Part shown: in pieces, positions 18,347 through 27,429 of the stretch
How positions within the stretch are numbered: position 1 is the stretch's first letter
How the letters are laid out: every line of letters starts with the position of its first letter
Assembly: GCF_013364155.1 (NCBI RefSeq)
Contig: NZ_CP054916.1
Coordinates: 2,479,001-2,543,000, forward strand
Reading direction: 5' to 3'
DNA: 64,000 bases
Origin: Streptomyces sp. NA02950
Lineage (GTDB): Bacteria; Actinomycetota; Actinomycetes; Streptomycetales; Streptomycetaceae
Made by a program: the position numbers and the translations under genes
Notes under the pieces: model-generated
Seen by the model: the letters and a program-made list of their open reading frames with translations, nothing else
Told to the model about the DNA's origin: nothing
Databases searched by the model: none

Positions 18347-18502
18347 CCGTCGTCCCTCCATCGATCGTGCCGAGAGTGTGTCGCGTTCCGCGCGCGACAA
18401 GTGTTTCACGGGATGTGGGCGGGTTGTGCCGGAATGGCCAGAGCAACCGCAGGTCAGGCCCCCGCCGTAGGCGCCACCCTCGGCCGCCGCGAACCGTGTC
18501 GC

Positions 18503-19681
18503 TCAGAAGCGGGCGTCGCGGGCGTACGACGCTCTCATCCGCTCCGCGATCCGCAGCGGCGCGATGAGACGGACACCCGCTCCGGTGGGGTCCGGCCGCC
18601 GGGGCGTCGACGGCTCCGGCGCGTTGTCGGGGATATCGGCGGCGGGCTCGGGCCCGTCCTCCTCGGGTTCGGTGGCCGGCCGCCGGTCGTGGGGCGCGTC
18701 GTCGTCCTCCCGCGCGGCCACGTCCACGACGGTCGGTGTGTAGCCGGTCCATCCCTCCTGAAACGCGGCGGTCTCGCTCGCGGGCGGGGCGGGCGCCTCG
18801 GGGACCGTGATGGCCGGGACATGGTCCGTGAGTCTGCGCTTGGCCTGCGCGGCCGTGAGCCCGTGTGCCGACAGTACGTCGACGAGCTGGTCGGTGACTT
18901 GCGCCAGGGTCGGTCGGGCGGCCGGGTCCAGGGCGAGCATGGCGGAGATCAGCGGCTGGAGCTCGGGCGGCAGATCACTCAGGTCGGGCGGGGTGCCCGG
19001 GTCCTCGATCTTGAGGGCGACCGCCTGCCAGCTCGGGCCGTTGTAGGGGTAGTGGCCGGTGGCGGCGTAGAGCAGGACGGCGCCCAGAGCGTAGACATCC
19101 GCGGGCCGATCAAGCTCATGCTCGCCCCGGGCCTGCTCCGGCGGCATGCACAGCACAGAGCCGACCACCACTCCGGTCGCGGTCAGCGTGGTCCGCCGCT
19201 CGGCAAGGACGGCGAGGCCGAAGTCGATCACCTTGGGGCCGTAGGGGGCGAGCAGGATGTTCTGCGGTTTGAGGTCGCGGTGGAGCAACCCGGCCTCGTG
19301 TACGGTGCCGAGCCCTTCAGCGAGCAGGGCGCCGAGGCTGGCCGTCTCCACCAGTGGCAGCGGCCCCCGCTCGTCGACGATGGTCAGCAGGTCCTGACCG
19401 GCGACGAATTCGACGGCCAGCCAAGGTCGTTCCGCGTCCGCGTCCGCCGCGACGAAGGAGGCGATGAACGGCCCGTACACCGTCTTGAGGCTGTCCACTT
19501 CGAGCAGGAAGCGTGCCCGGCTGTCCTCGTCCAGCACAGAGGGTTTGATCACCTTGACGGCGACCTGCTGTCCCGCAGCGGACTCGCCGAGGTAGACCTG
19601 CCCCATTCCGCCGGCCCCGATACGGCACACCAGGGTGAATCCGCCGACGGTCCGCGGGTCGTCGTCCCTCAGTGGCTCCAC
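18503..19681 (-). CDS. Soluble Ser/Thr protein kinase (Hanks type)
   Basis: A 392-residue kinase. The Gly loop GAGGMGQVYLG begins at residue 22, the ATP-anchoring Lys is K43 (VAVKVIK), the catalytic loop HRDLKPQN is near 133, DFGLA near 150, and PPEQA replaces the usual APE. The kinase domain ends near residue 275. It is followed by a Pro/Asp/Glu-rich tail with no transmembrane segment, unlike PknB. The GTG start has GGGGGAGG about 10 nt upstream. It lies 156 nt upstream of the SNF2 helicase on the same strand. Kinases occur in phage-resistance systems (PglW in Pgl), but this one may simply be a neighbour. Confidence 0.92.
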   Translation of the reverse strand: MEPLRDDDPRTVGGFTLVCRIGAGGMGQVYLGESAAGQQVAVKVIKPSVLDEDSRARFLLEVDSLKTVYGPFIASFVAADADAERPWLAVEFVAGQDLLTIVDERGPLPLVETASLGALLAEGLGTVHEAGLLHRDLKPQNILLAPYGPKVIDFGLAVLAERRTTLTATGVVVGSVLCMPPEQARGEHELDRPADVYALGAVLLYAATGHYPYNGPSWQAVALKIEDPGTPPDLSDLPPELQPLISAMLALDPAARPTLAQVTDQLVDVLSAHGLTAAQAKRRLTDHVPAITVPEAPAPPASETAAFQEGWTGYTPTVVDVAAREDDDAPHDRRPATEPEEDGPEPAADIPDNAPEPSTPRRPDPTGAGVRLIAPLRIAERMRASYARDARF

Positions 19682-19768
19682 GGGTGTGTGGCCTCCCCCT
19701 GTGCGGCGATGGAACCGGTGCCGACGTGCGCCCTGCGCTGCCGTCCCCCGGGGTAACGAGCCACTAGT

Positions 19769-21139
19769 TTATGCGAGCAGCTCCGGGCCGCCGGGTGAGC
19801 CGTTCTCGCGCTGCGGCTCCAGGATCATCACGCACTCCACGTGGTGGGTGACCGGGAAGAGGTCGAACGCCCGCATCCGGCGCGGGGTGTAGCCCGCGGC
19901 GGCGAAGTACGTCAGATCGCGGGCGAGTGCCGCGGGGTCGCAGGCGACGTAGGCGATCCGGCGCGCGCCCATGCCCGCGAGCCGGGTCACGGTCTCCTTG
20001 CCCGCGCCCGAGCGGGGCGGGTCCAGGACGATCAGATCGGCCTCGGTGATCCCGGTGCGCGGCAGCACCTGCTCGACCTTGCCGTGTTCGATCCGGACCC
20101 GGTCGAAGTCCTGGAGGTTGTGGCGGGCGTCCTCGACCGCGCGCTTGGAGGACTCGATGCCGAGCACCGCGCCTTCGTCCCCGACCCGCTCGGCGAGCGC
20201 GCCCGCGAACAGCCCCACACCGCAGTACAGATCGAGCGCGGTCTGTCCCTTGCGCGGCATCAGGCCCTGCATCACGGCCTCGACCAGCAGATCCGCCGCC
20301 TTGGGGTGGACCTGCCAGAAGCCGCCCTCGCCGACCCGCCAGGTGCGGCCCGCGGCGCGCTCACGGACGAAGGGACGGCCATGGACGCGGTGCACCAGCC
20401 GGACCCGGTCCCGGCCGCGCGACTCGGCGGTGCGCAGCACCGAGACCGGCCGGTCCAGTTCGACGATGGGCAGCCGGCCGCCGGGGCGCGGGGTGAGGAC
20501 GACCTGACGGTCGGAGGAGCCGGTGGCGGCGATCGCCTCCACCGTCTCGATCTGCGGCCACTCGCGCTTCTCGATACCGAGTTCGGTGACGCCGGGGGCG
20601 GCGATCAGACAGTGGTCCACCGGCTCCACCTCGTGCGAGCGGTGGCGGCGCAGTCCGGGCCGACCCTGCTCGTCGACGGCGTACTGCACCCGGGTGCGCC
20701 AGGCGGGGACCTCACCGCGGGCCACCTTGTCGCCCGGTGCGGGCTCGACCGTGCCGTCCCAGCCCGCTTGCTCGGGGGTGAGCCCGGCGAGCCGGCGCAG
20801 CTGCTCGGTGATCACTTCGGCCTTCAGCCGGCGCTGGGCGCCGGGGGCGGCGTGCTGCCAGTCGCAGCCACCGCACCGGCCCGGCCCGGAGAACGGGCAC
20901 GGCGCCTCGACCCGGTCCTTGGAGGCGTCCAGCACCCGCACCGCGTCGGCGCGCAGGAAGCGTGCGCCGGTCTCGCCCTCGGTCACCCGGACGACGACCC
21001 GCTCACCGGGCAGTGCGTGCCGGACGAAGAGGACCTGGCCCTCCTCGGTGCGGGCGATGCAGTGGCCGCCGTGGGCCACCGGGCCGACCTCGACCTCGTA
21101 CTCCTCGCCGACCAGCGACGCCTCGGGTTCACGGTGCAT
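19769..21139 (-). CDS. TrmA/RlmD-family RNA uracil-C5 methyltransferase
   Basis: A 456-residue SAM-dependent RNA (uracil-5-) methyltransferase. An N-terminal TRAM domain (EYEVEVGPVAHGGHCIAR) is followed by an Fe-S type cysteine set (CPFSGPGRCGGCDW, about residues 76-89). The SAM motif is LDLYCGVGLFAG. LDPPRSGAG follows, then VACDPAALARDL, which holds the catalytic Cys. It probably modifies rRNA or tRNA; the exact site is not predictable here. The ATG at 21139 is preferred over the longer frame because of AGGAG upstream and because the family begins there. A TAGACT sequence on the minus strand at 21228-21233 could be its -10 box (weak). Confidence 0.92.
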   Translation of the reverse strand: MHREPEASLVGEEYEVEVGPVAHGGHCIARTEEGQVLFVRHALPGERVVVRVTEGETGARFLRADAVRVLDASKDRVEAPCPFSGPGRCGGCDWQHAAPGAQRRLKAEVITEQLRRLAGLTPEQAGWDGTVEPAPGDKVARGEVPAWRTRVQYAVDEQGRPGLRRHRSHEVEPVDHCLIAAPGVTELGIEKREWPQIETVEAIAATGSSDRQVVLTPRPGGRLPIVELDRPVSVLRTAESRGRDRVRLVHRVHGRPFVRERAAGRTWRVGEGGFWQVHPKAADLLVEAVMQGLMPRKGQTALDLYCGVGLFAGALAERVGDEGAVLGIESSKRAVEDARHNLQDFDRVRIEHGKVEQVLPRTGITEADLIVLDPPRSGAGKETVTRLAGMGARRIAYVACDPAALARDLTYFAAAGYTPRRMRAFDLFPVTHHVECVMILEPQRENGSPGGPELLA

Positions 21140-21310
21140 GGCGGGCTCGGCTCCTGAAGGGGTGAGGGGGCGGGCGGGACACCCCCCGGCCGCGGGGCGC
21201 GGCCCGGCGGGGGGACAACAGCCCACCAGTCTACGTGCCGCCGCCCCTCCCCCGGTCCGGCCGCCGGTGCCGCACCGGTTCCCCGGTCCCCCGGACGTCA
21301 GCGACTCCGC

Positions 21311-23380
21311 TCAGCGCCCCGGAGTCTGCGACTTGGCGCCGGTCCGCTCGCCCTTCGGCGGGACCACCGGACCGCGTCGCACCGCGCCCGGCGCGTTCCA
21401 CTCGGCCCGCTTGCGCGCCCGCTTGCGGGCCAGCTCCGAGGAGTCCAGCTGCCAGGGCACGGAGGTCACCATGACGCCCGGGGTGAACAGCAGCCGCCCC
21501 TTGAGCCGCAGTGCGCTCTGGTTGTGCAGCAGATGCTCGTACCAGTGGCCGACCACGTACTCGGGGATGTAGACCGAGACCACGTCGCGCGGGCTCTCCC
21601 GGCGCAGGCTCTTGACGTAGTCGATGACCGGCCGGGTGATCTCGCGGTACGGGGAGTCGAGGATCTTCAGCGGGACATCGATGCCGCGCTCGTGCCACTC
21701 CGCCCTGAGGGCCTTGGTCTCGGCGGGATCGACGCCGATGCTCAGCGCCTCCAGCCGGTGGGAGCGCATCAGCTTGGCGTAGGCCAGGGCACGCAGCGTC
21801 GGCTTGTGGATCTTGGAGACCAGGACGATGGAATGCACCCGGGAGGGGCGCACCTCCTCCTCGTCGAGCTGCTCGGTGGCGGCGGCGAGTTCCTCGGAGA
21901 CCCCGTCGTAGTGGCGCCGGATCGCCGTCATGGTGACGTAGAAGATGAACATGCCCAGCAGGGCGACCCAGGCGCCGTGGGTGAACTTGGTCAGCAGCAC
22001 CACGACCAGCACCAGACCGGTGAAGAAGGCACCGAAGGTGTTGATGGCGCGGGCACGGACCATCCGGCGGCGCGCCGCCGGATCGCGCTCGGTGGCCAGA
22101 TGGCGGTTCCAGTGCCGCACCATGCCGGTCTGGCTGAGGGTGAAGGAGACGAAGACGCCGACGATGTAGAGCTGGATCAGCCGGGTCGAGTCGGCGCCGT
22201 AGAGGTAGACCAGGACCGCCGCGGCCGAGGCCAGCAGCACGATGCCGTTGGAGAACGCGAGCCGGTCGCCGCGGGTGTGCAGCTGGCGGGGCAGATAGCG
22301 GTCCTGGGCCAGGATCGAGCCGAGCAGCGGGAAGCCGTTGTACGCGGTGTTGGCGGCCAGGAACAGCACCAGCGCGGTGGCCGCTGCCAGCACCACGAAC
22401 AGGATCGAGCCGTCGCCGAAGACGGCGGCGGCGACCTGCGAGATCACCGGGTTCTGGGTGTAGTCGGAGCCGAGCGCGACCCCCTTGTCCAGCAGGTCCC
22501 GGGCCGGGTCCTCGGCCATCTTGACGTCGGTGACCAGGGCCAGCGAGATGATGCCGACGAACATGGTGACGGCCAGTCCGCCCATCAGCGCCAGCGTCGT
22601 CGCCGCGTTCCGGCTCTTGGGCTTGCGGAAGGCGGGTACGCCGTTGCTGATCGCCTCGACACCGGTCAGCGCGGCACAGCCGTCGGAGAAGGCCCGCAGC
22701 AGCAGGAAGATCAGCGCGAAACCGGCCAGCCCGGTGTGCTCGGCGTGGACCTCGTAACCGGCGGTGGGGGCCTTCATGTCGTCACCGAGGACCAGCCCCC
22801 GGTAGGCGCCCCAGATGATCATCGCGAAGACGCCGCCGACGAAGACGTAGGTGGGGACCGCGAAGAGCTTGCCCGACTCCCGTACCCCGCGCAGGTTCAT
22901 CAGCGTCAGCAGCAGGATGATGCCGACCGCGCACAGCGTCTTGTGCTCGACGACGAAAGGGACGGCCGAGCCGAGGTTCTCCACTCCGGAGGAGATCGAC
23001 ACCGCCACCGTCAGGACGTAGTCGACCAGCAGGGCACTGGCGACGGTGAGACCGGCCTTGGGGCCGAGGTTGGTGGTGGCGACCTCGTAGTCGCCGCCTC
23101 CGCTGGGATACGCGTGCACGTTCTGGCGGTACGAGGCGACCACGGTGAACATCAGCACGATGATCGCGATCGTGATCCACGGGCTGTAGCTGTAGGCCGA
23201 CGCCCCCGCCACGGACAGAACGATCATCACCTGCCCCGGCGCGTACGCGACGGAGGACAGCGGGTCGGAAGCGAAGACGGGGAGCGCGATGCGCTTGGGG
23301 AGGAGGGTCTCCCCCAGTTTGTCGCTGCGCAGCGCACGCCCGATCAGGATCCGTTTCGGGACGTCGGTCAGTTTGGACAC
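21311..23380 (-). CDS. APC-family permease, KimA-like potassium/proton symporter candidate
   Basis: A 689-residue integral membrane protein with about 12 transmembrane helices over residues 30-480. It starts LPVFASDPLSSVAYAPGQ and has PSGGGDYEV in the early helices. A soluble C-terminal domain (about 500-640, SIVLVSKIHKPTLRALAYA) looks like a universal-stress-protein fold. APC transporters with this cytosolic domain include Bacillus KimA, a high-affinity K+ importer; amino-acid transport is the alternative. The GTG start at 23380 begins SKLTDVPKR. Nearby trkA-like genes (29.4-30.9 kb) and the kdp operon make K+ a sensible guess. A conservon now separates it from the trkA genes. Confidence 0.85.
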   Translation of the reverse strand: MSKLTDVPKRILIGRALRSDKLGETLLPKRIALPVFASDPLSSVAYAPGQVMIVLSVAGASAYSYSPWITIAIIVLMFTVVASYRQNVHAYPSGGGDYEVATTNLGPKAGLTVASALLVDYVLTVAVSISSGVENLGSAVPFVVEHKTLCAVGIILLLTLMNLRGVRESGKLFAVPTYVFVGGVFAMIIWGAYRGLVLGDDMKAPTAGYEVHAEHTGLAGFALIFLLLRAFSDGCAALTGVEAISNGVPAFRKPKSRNAATTLALMGGLAVTMFVGIISLALVTDVKMAEDPARDLLDKGVALGSDYTQNPVISQVAAAVFGDGSILFVVLAAATALVLFLAANTAYNGFPLLGSILAQDRYLPRQLHTRGDRLAFSNGIVLLASAAAVLVYLYGADSTRLIQLYIVGVFVSFTLSQTGMVRHWNRHLATERDPAARRRMVRARAINTFGAFFTGLVLVVVLLTKFTHGAWVALLGMFIFYVTMTAIRRHYDGVSEELAAATEQLDEEEVRPSRVHSIVLVSKIHKPTLRALAYAKLMRSHRLEALSIGVDPAETKALRAEWHERGIDVPLKILDSPYREITRPVIDYVKSLRRESPRDVVSVYIPEYVVGHWYEHLLHNQSALRLKGRLLFTPGVMVTSVPWQLDSSELARKRARKRAEWNAPGAVRRGPVVPPKGERTGAKSQTPGR

Positions 23381-23408
23381 GCAGAGGATCGTAAGGGGTC
23401 GGCGCGAG

Positions 23409-23450
23409 CCCCGCCCACCCGCCCACCCTTCGGGCGGTGAACGGGCGGGG
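23409..23450 (-). terminator. Nested hairpin after the P450 operon
   Basis: CCCCGCCC (23409-23416) pairs with GGGCGGGG (23443-23450), enclosing a second stem CCGCCC/GGGCGG. It lies 19-60 nt past the stop of the last conservon P450 gene and just upstream of the permease start. Confidence 0.5.
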
Positions 23451-23468
23451 ACCCGCTCCTTGCAGCGG

Positions 23469-24701
23469 TCAGGACAGCCGGGCGGGCAGGGTCCGGTGAC
23501 CGTTGGAGATGAACGACTCCACGGGCTCCAGCTCATCCTCTCCGGCGGCGAGCGAGAGCCCGGGGAAGCGCTCGAAGAGGGCGGGGAGCGCGATAGCGGC
23601 CTCCAGGCGCGCGAGCGGCGCTCCGAGGCACAGATGGACGCCGTGGCCGAAGGCGAGATGGCTCTTCAGGCGCCGGGTGACGTCGAAGCGCTCGGCGCTC
23701 TCGCCGTGCACCTGCGGATCCCGTCCGGCGGCCGCGTACGCGGCCAGGATGGCGTCGCCCTTGCGCAGCACCACGCCGTCCCCGAGCTCGATGTCCTCGA
23801 CGGCGTAGCGCAGGGGCAGGCTGGCGACGGGGGCGGAGTGCCGCAGCGTCTCCTCGATGACGTCGTCCCACGAAGCGCGGCCGGACCGCACATGCTCCAG
23901 CTGCTCGGGGTGGGTGAGCAGCAGGTGGATGGCGTTGTCCAGAAGGTTCACGGTGGTCTCGTGACCGGCGCTGAGCATCAGCGCGAGGGTGTCGACCAGT
24001 TCCTTCTCGCTCAGCCGGGAGTCGCTCTCCTCCTCCCGCACGGTGATCAGGCTGCTGGTCAGGTCGTCGCCCGGCTGCTCCCGCTTGATGGCGACCAGCG
24101 TGCCCAGGACGTCGTACATCTCGGCGTAGGTGGCGGTGACCTCCTCGGGCTCGGCGGAGGTGTGGAAGACGCTGTCGACGACCCTGCGCATCCGCTCCCG
24201 CAGGCTTTCGTCCTCGAGCCCGAACAGCTCGGAGATCACCTTGATGGGAAGCGGGTACGCGTACCCCTCCCGCAGATCGACCGTCCCGCCCGGCGCGGTG
24301 GCGGCCAGCCCGTCGAGGAGCTCGTCGCAGATCTCCTCGATACGCGGCCGCAGGGCTGCGCTGCGCCGCGCGGTGAACGCCTTGGAGACCAGGGTGCGCA
24401 GCCGGCGGTGGTCGGCGCCGTAGGCGGTGAACATGTTCTCCACCGCGACCCAGGTGAACAGCGGCCACTCGGGCGAGATCTCACCGTTGATCCACACGGG
24501 CCAGTGCTGCCGCGGGTCCTTGGAGACGCGGGGGTCGGTCAGAAGCTGTTTGAGCAGGCTCTGGCGGCTTACAGCCCACGCCACCACGCCGTCAGGGAGC
24601 TCAACAAGCGTCGCTTCCCCCCGCTCGCGGATTCGGGTTGCCTCGGCGTGGATGTCGTGTCCGGCAGGGTCGATGACGATGGGGCACTGGCTGGGTTCCA
24701 C
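23469..24701 (-). CDS. Cytochrome P450, CYP154-like (conservon gene F)
   Basis: A 410-residue soluble bacterial P450 with a complete set of hallmarks. The I-helix motif is AGHETT, the K-helix ExxR is ETLR (within IEETLRHSAP), and the heme loop FGHGVHLCLGAPLAR carries the Cys ligand. The C-terminus SFISNGHRTLPARL is typical of CYP154. The GTG start at 24701 is preceded by GGGAGA; the open frame continues upstream but the family begins near here. This start lies 133 nt inside the upstream P450 gene. CYP154 and CYP157 enzymes are paired in S. coelicolor conservons, which matches this arrangement. Substrate unknown; electrons would come from a ferredoxin encoded elsewhere. Confidence 0.9.
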   Translation of the reverse strand: MEPSQCPIVIDPAGHDIHAEATRIRERGEATLVELPDGVVAWAVSRQSLLKQLLTDPRVSKDPRQHWPVWINGEISPEWPLFTWVAVENMFTAYGADHRRLRTLVSKAFTARRSAALRPRIEEICDELLDGLAATAPGGTVDLREGYAYPLPIKVISELFGLEDESLRERMRRVVDSVFHTSAEPEEVTATYAEMYDVLGTLVAIKREQPGDDLTSSLITVREEESDSRLSEKELVDTLALMLSAGHETTVNLLDNAIHLLLTHPEQLEHVRSGRASWDDVIEETLRHSAPVASLPLRYAVEDIELGDGVVLRKGDAILAAYAAAGRDPQVHGESAERFDVTRRLKSHLAFGHGVHLCLGAPLARLEAAIALPALFERFPGLSLAAGEDELEPVESFISNGHRTLPARLS

Positions 24702-26062
24702 TGGCTGTCTCCCTGGGTCTCGGCGAAACGGGGGGTTCCGGGTACGGACGCTGCAGACTGTTCGGTGGGACTTGCCAATTGGGCGGGGAAGCGCACCGGC
24801 AGCGAGGCCAGGGCGCGGTGGAAGGGACCGGTCCGCCAGGTCAGCCGGTCGGCGGGGACGGCCAGCTCCATGTCCGGAAGACGGTCGAGGAGCCGCTCGA
24901 TGGCGACGGAGGCGATGACGCGGGCGGGACGGTCCGCGGGGCAGCGGTGGGCGCCCGCGCTCCACGCCAGATGGGCGCGGTTGCCGGAACGGCGGTCGGA
25001 GGCGAGGGCGGCCTCGTGGTTGGCGGCGGCATAACTGATGAGCACCGGCTCGCCCTTGCGCAGCCGTACGCCGCCGAAGTCGAAGTCGTACCGGGGGAAA
25101 CGAGTGCCGTAGTTGGCCATCGGGGGGTCGTTCCACAGGACCTCGTCGAGGGCGTCCTGGACGGGCATGCTTCCCCCGGACAGCTCACCGGCGAAGCGGT
25201 CGTCCGACAGCAGCAGCCGCAGCGCGTTGGCGATCAGGTTCTGCTGAGGGTCCATGCCGGCGGCCATCAGCAGGATGATCTGCTGCATCATCTCGTCGTC
25301 GGCCAGCTGCGCGGGGTGGGCGATCAGCCAGGAGGTGACGTCGGCAGCGGGCTGCTGCCGTTTGCCCGCCACCAGGCCCGCGATCCAGCGGAGCAGGTCC
25401 TCGTTGGCCTGGACGGCATCCTCCCCGCTGTCGAAGACCTTCCCCATGGTCTCGACCAGCTTCGGCCCGTCCGCGGCGAGCGCGCCGAAGAGCTGGTTGA
25501 AGACGAGCAGCGGGAGGACCGAGGCATACTCGCTCAGCAGGTCGGCCTCACCTTTGGAGGCGAAGGCGTCGATCAGGGTCTCCGCGCTGCGCTCCACGTA
25601 CTCGCTCAGCGCGTGCGGATCCACCCGGTCCAGGCTGTCGGTGATCGCCCCGCGCAGCCGGGCATGCGCCTCACCGTCGGAGAACAGGGCGTTCGGCCGG
25701 TACCCCATCATGGGGACCACCGGGCTGTCCGGCGGGATGGTCCCGTCGTTCATCGCTCGCCAGCCGCGCGGGTCCTTGGCGAACCGCTCGGTGTCGCGCA
25801 GGATCTCCAGACCGAGCGAATAGCTGGTGACGAGCGAGGCGAACACACCCGGCGAGAGCTCGACCGGCGCGATCGGCCCCATGGCCCGCAGCCGCGCGTA
25901 GAAGGCGTGCGGATCGGCGACGAAGTCGGCTCCGTACAGCGGCACGGACACGCCGTGGCCACCGGCGGAGCTCCCCTGGGCCGTACCGCCGCCGGGGTGC
26001 GCGGGGCACCCCGGCGGCGGTACGGCTCCCGAGCGGGCCCCGACGTCTGAGCTGTAGGTCAC
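24569..26062 (-). CDS. Cytochrome P450, CYP157-like, lacking the ExxR arginine (conservon gene E)
   Basis: A 497-residue P450. The heme loop is atypical but keeps the cysteine (WSAGAHRCPADRPAR, with Trp for the usual Phe). The K-helix motif reads EVLW (in ALDEVLWNDPP), so the normally invariant Arg is Trp. The I-helix reads AAGMDPQQ, without the usual acid-Thr pair. CYP157 enzymes of Streptomyces conservons are known to lack a normal ExxR (EQSLW in CYP157C1). The P450 fold ends near residue 430 and a Ser/Pro-rich tail of about 65 residues follows, overlapping the next P450 gene. The GTG start has AGGAG upstream and lies two bases after the cvnD stop. It may be a specialised or non-catalytic P450. 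Confidence 0.87.
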   Translation of the reverse strand: MTYSSDVGARSGAVPPPGCPAHPGGGTAQGSSAGGHGVSVPLYGADFVADPHAFYARLRAMGPIAPVELSPGVFASLVTSYSLGLEILRDTERFAKDPRGWRAMNDGTIPPDSPVVPMMGYRPNALFSDGEAHARLRGAITDSLDRVDPHALSEYVERSAETLIDAFASKGEADLLSEYASVLPLLVFNQLFGALAADGPKLVETMGKVFDSGEDAVQANEDLLRWIAGLVAGKRQQPAADVTSWLIAHPAQLADDEMMQQIILLMAAGMDPQQNLIANALRLLLSDDRFAGELSGGSMPVQDALDEVLWNDPPMANYGTRFPRYDFDFGGVRLRKGEPVLISYAAANHEAALASDRRSGNRAHLAWSAGAHRCPADRPARVIASVAIERLLDRLPDMELAVPADRLTWRTGPFHRALASLPVRFPAQLASPTEQSAASVPGTPRFAETQGDSQWNPASAPSSSTLPDTTSTPRQPESASGGKRRLLSSLTAWWRGL

Positions 26063-26064
26063 GC

Positions 26065-26670
26065 TTACTCCTGCGGGGTACGGGTGTGGAGGGACTGGAG
26101 GTACTGGACGAGGGCGATCAGAGCGCGGGTGGAGGAGATCCGGTTGCGGGCGTCACAGATCACCAGGGGAGTCTCGGGGAGCAGGTCGAGCGCCTCCCTG
26201 ATCTCCTCCTCGGCGAAGACCGGGGACCCCTCGAAGCGGTTGACGGCCACCGCGTACGGCAGGCCCCGCTCCTCCAGTACGGCCATCACCGGGAAGGACT
26301 GCTCCAGCCGCCGGGTGTCGGCGAGGACGAGCGCGCCCAGCGCGCCCTGGGTCATGTCCTTCCACAGCCGGGTGAACCGGTGCTGTCCGGGGGCACCGAA
26401 CAGATACAGCACCAGGGAATCGCTGAGGGTGAGCCGCCCGAAGTCCATGGCGACCGTGGTGGTGGTCTTCCGCTCGGTGCCGGCGAGGTCGTCGACCTCC
26501 GCTCCGGCCTGCGTCATCGTCTCCTCGGTGCGCAGCGGGCGGATTTCGGAGAGCGAGCCCACGAACGTGGTCTTGCCGACCGCGAAATGACCCACCACCA
26601 GCAGCTTGACGGCCGTTCGCACGGTTCCGGGCAGATAGACCGCCTGCTCAGAGGCGAGCGCGGAGTCCAT
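26065..26670 (-). CDS. cvnD: Conservon GTPase CvnD
   Basis: A 201-residue small GTPase-like protein of the conservon family. The P-loop is GHFAVGKTTFVG (about residues 27-38), the switch region has TTTTVAMDFG, the G3-like motif is FGAPGQ, and the guanine-specificity region VNRF stands where classical GTPases have NKxD. The ATG start has GGAGGTG upstream and overlaps cvnC by 23 nt. CvnA-D proteins are proposed to form a membrane-associated, G-protein-like signalling complex in actinomycetes. Confidence 0.93.
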   Translation of the reverse strand: MDSALASEQAVYLPGTVRTAVKLLVVGHFAVGKTTFVGSLSEIRPLRTEETMTQAGAEVDDLAGTERKTTTTVAMDFGRLTLSDSLVLYLFGAPGQHRFTRLWKDMTQGALGALVLADTRRLEQSFPVMAVLEERGLPYAVAVNRFEGSPVFAEEEIREALDLLPETPLVICDARNRISSTRALIALVQYLQSLHTRTPQE

Positions 26671-27004
26671 CGAGCACCTCCTGCAGCAGCTGTGTCTCGG
26701 GAAGTTCGGCGGGGGGAATCGGGGACCGGGTGGTGATGTGGCCGCTGTCCACGAGGTCGCCGAGCAGGACCTTGGTGACGCTCACCGGCAGCTCCAGATA
26801 GCCGGCGACCTCGGCGACGGAGAGCGCGCCACCGAGACAGAGCTCCATCACCCGCCGCTTCTCCGGGCTGAGCCCGGTGAGCGGACGGTCGGTGTGGGCC
26901 ATGACCAGGGTCACCAGGTCGAAGGTGTTGCGGGTCGGGTAGGCACGGCCGTCGGTCACGACATACGGCCGTACCAGTCCTCGTTCGCGCCGGCCGGGGC
27001 TCAT
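26648..27004 (-). CDS. cvnC: Conservon DUF742 protein CvnC
   Basis: A 118-residue DUF742 protein. It begins SPGRRERGLVRPYVVTDGRA and contains a winged-helix-like segment (LSVAEVAGYLELPVSVTKVLLGDLVDSG) typical of CvnC. The start overlaps the cvnB stop (ATGA). It is a cytoplasmic adaptor of the conservon complex; its biochemical role is not established. Confidence 0.93.
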   Translation of the reverse strand: MSPGRRERGLVRPYVVTDGRAYPTRNTFDLVTLVMAHTDRPLTGLSPEKRRVMELCLGGALSVAEVAGYLELPVSVTKVLLGDLVDSGHITTRSPIPPAELPETQLLQEVLDGLRARL

Positions 27005-27429
27005 GCGGAGCTGCCGAGGCCCTGCCGCCCGAAGTCCTGCCGCGGCGGACTGGTGAGTTCCTTGCCGAGCCGGTCTACCACCTTCTGCATCCGGTAGCTG
27101 ACCGCCTCCATGTCCACCGCCTCGGTGGCGGAGACCGCGAGATAGGCGCCGGGTCCGGCGGCGATCAGGAAGACATAGCCCCCGACGAACTCCACCAGGG
27201 TCTGCTGCCACGGGGTCTCGTACGGATCGCAGAACTCGGAGGTGCTGCGGCTGATGGACTGCAGCCCGGAGAGCGCGGCGGCCTGACGCTCCGCCTCGTC
27301 GCGGGGGATGCCCGCGGAGTGCGCCCGCAGCATCCCGTCCGCGGACAGCAGGATCGCATGCCGCGCGTCCGGCATCTTGACGACCTCGTCGAGCATCCAG
27401 CCCAACTCGTTGTTCATGTGGTCGTTCAT
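27001..27429 (-). CDS. cvnB: Conservon roadblock/LC7 protein CvnB
   Basis: A 142-residue roadblock/LC7-domain protein. LGWMLDEVVKMPDARHAILLSADG at the N-terminus and the following helix/strand pattern are typical of CvnB, the presumed regulator of the CvnD GTPase (compare MglB-MglA). The start overlaps the cvnA stop (ATGA). A Met five codons in (MNNELGW) is an alternative start. Confidence 0.93.
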   Translation of the reverse strand: MNDHMNNELGWMLDEVVKMPDARHAILLSADGMLRAHSAGIPRDEAERQAAALSGLQSISRSTSEFCDPYETPWQQTLVEFVGGYVFLIAAGPGAYLAVSATEAVDMEAVSYRMQKVVDRLGKELTSPPRQDFGRQGLGSSA

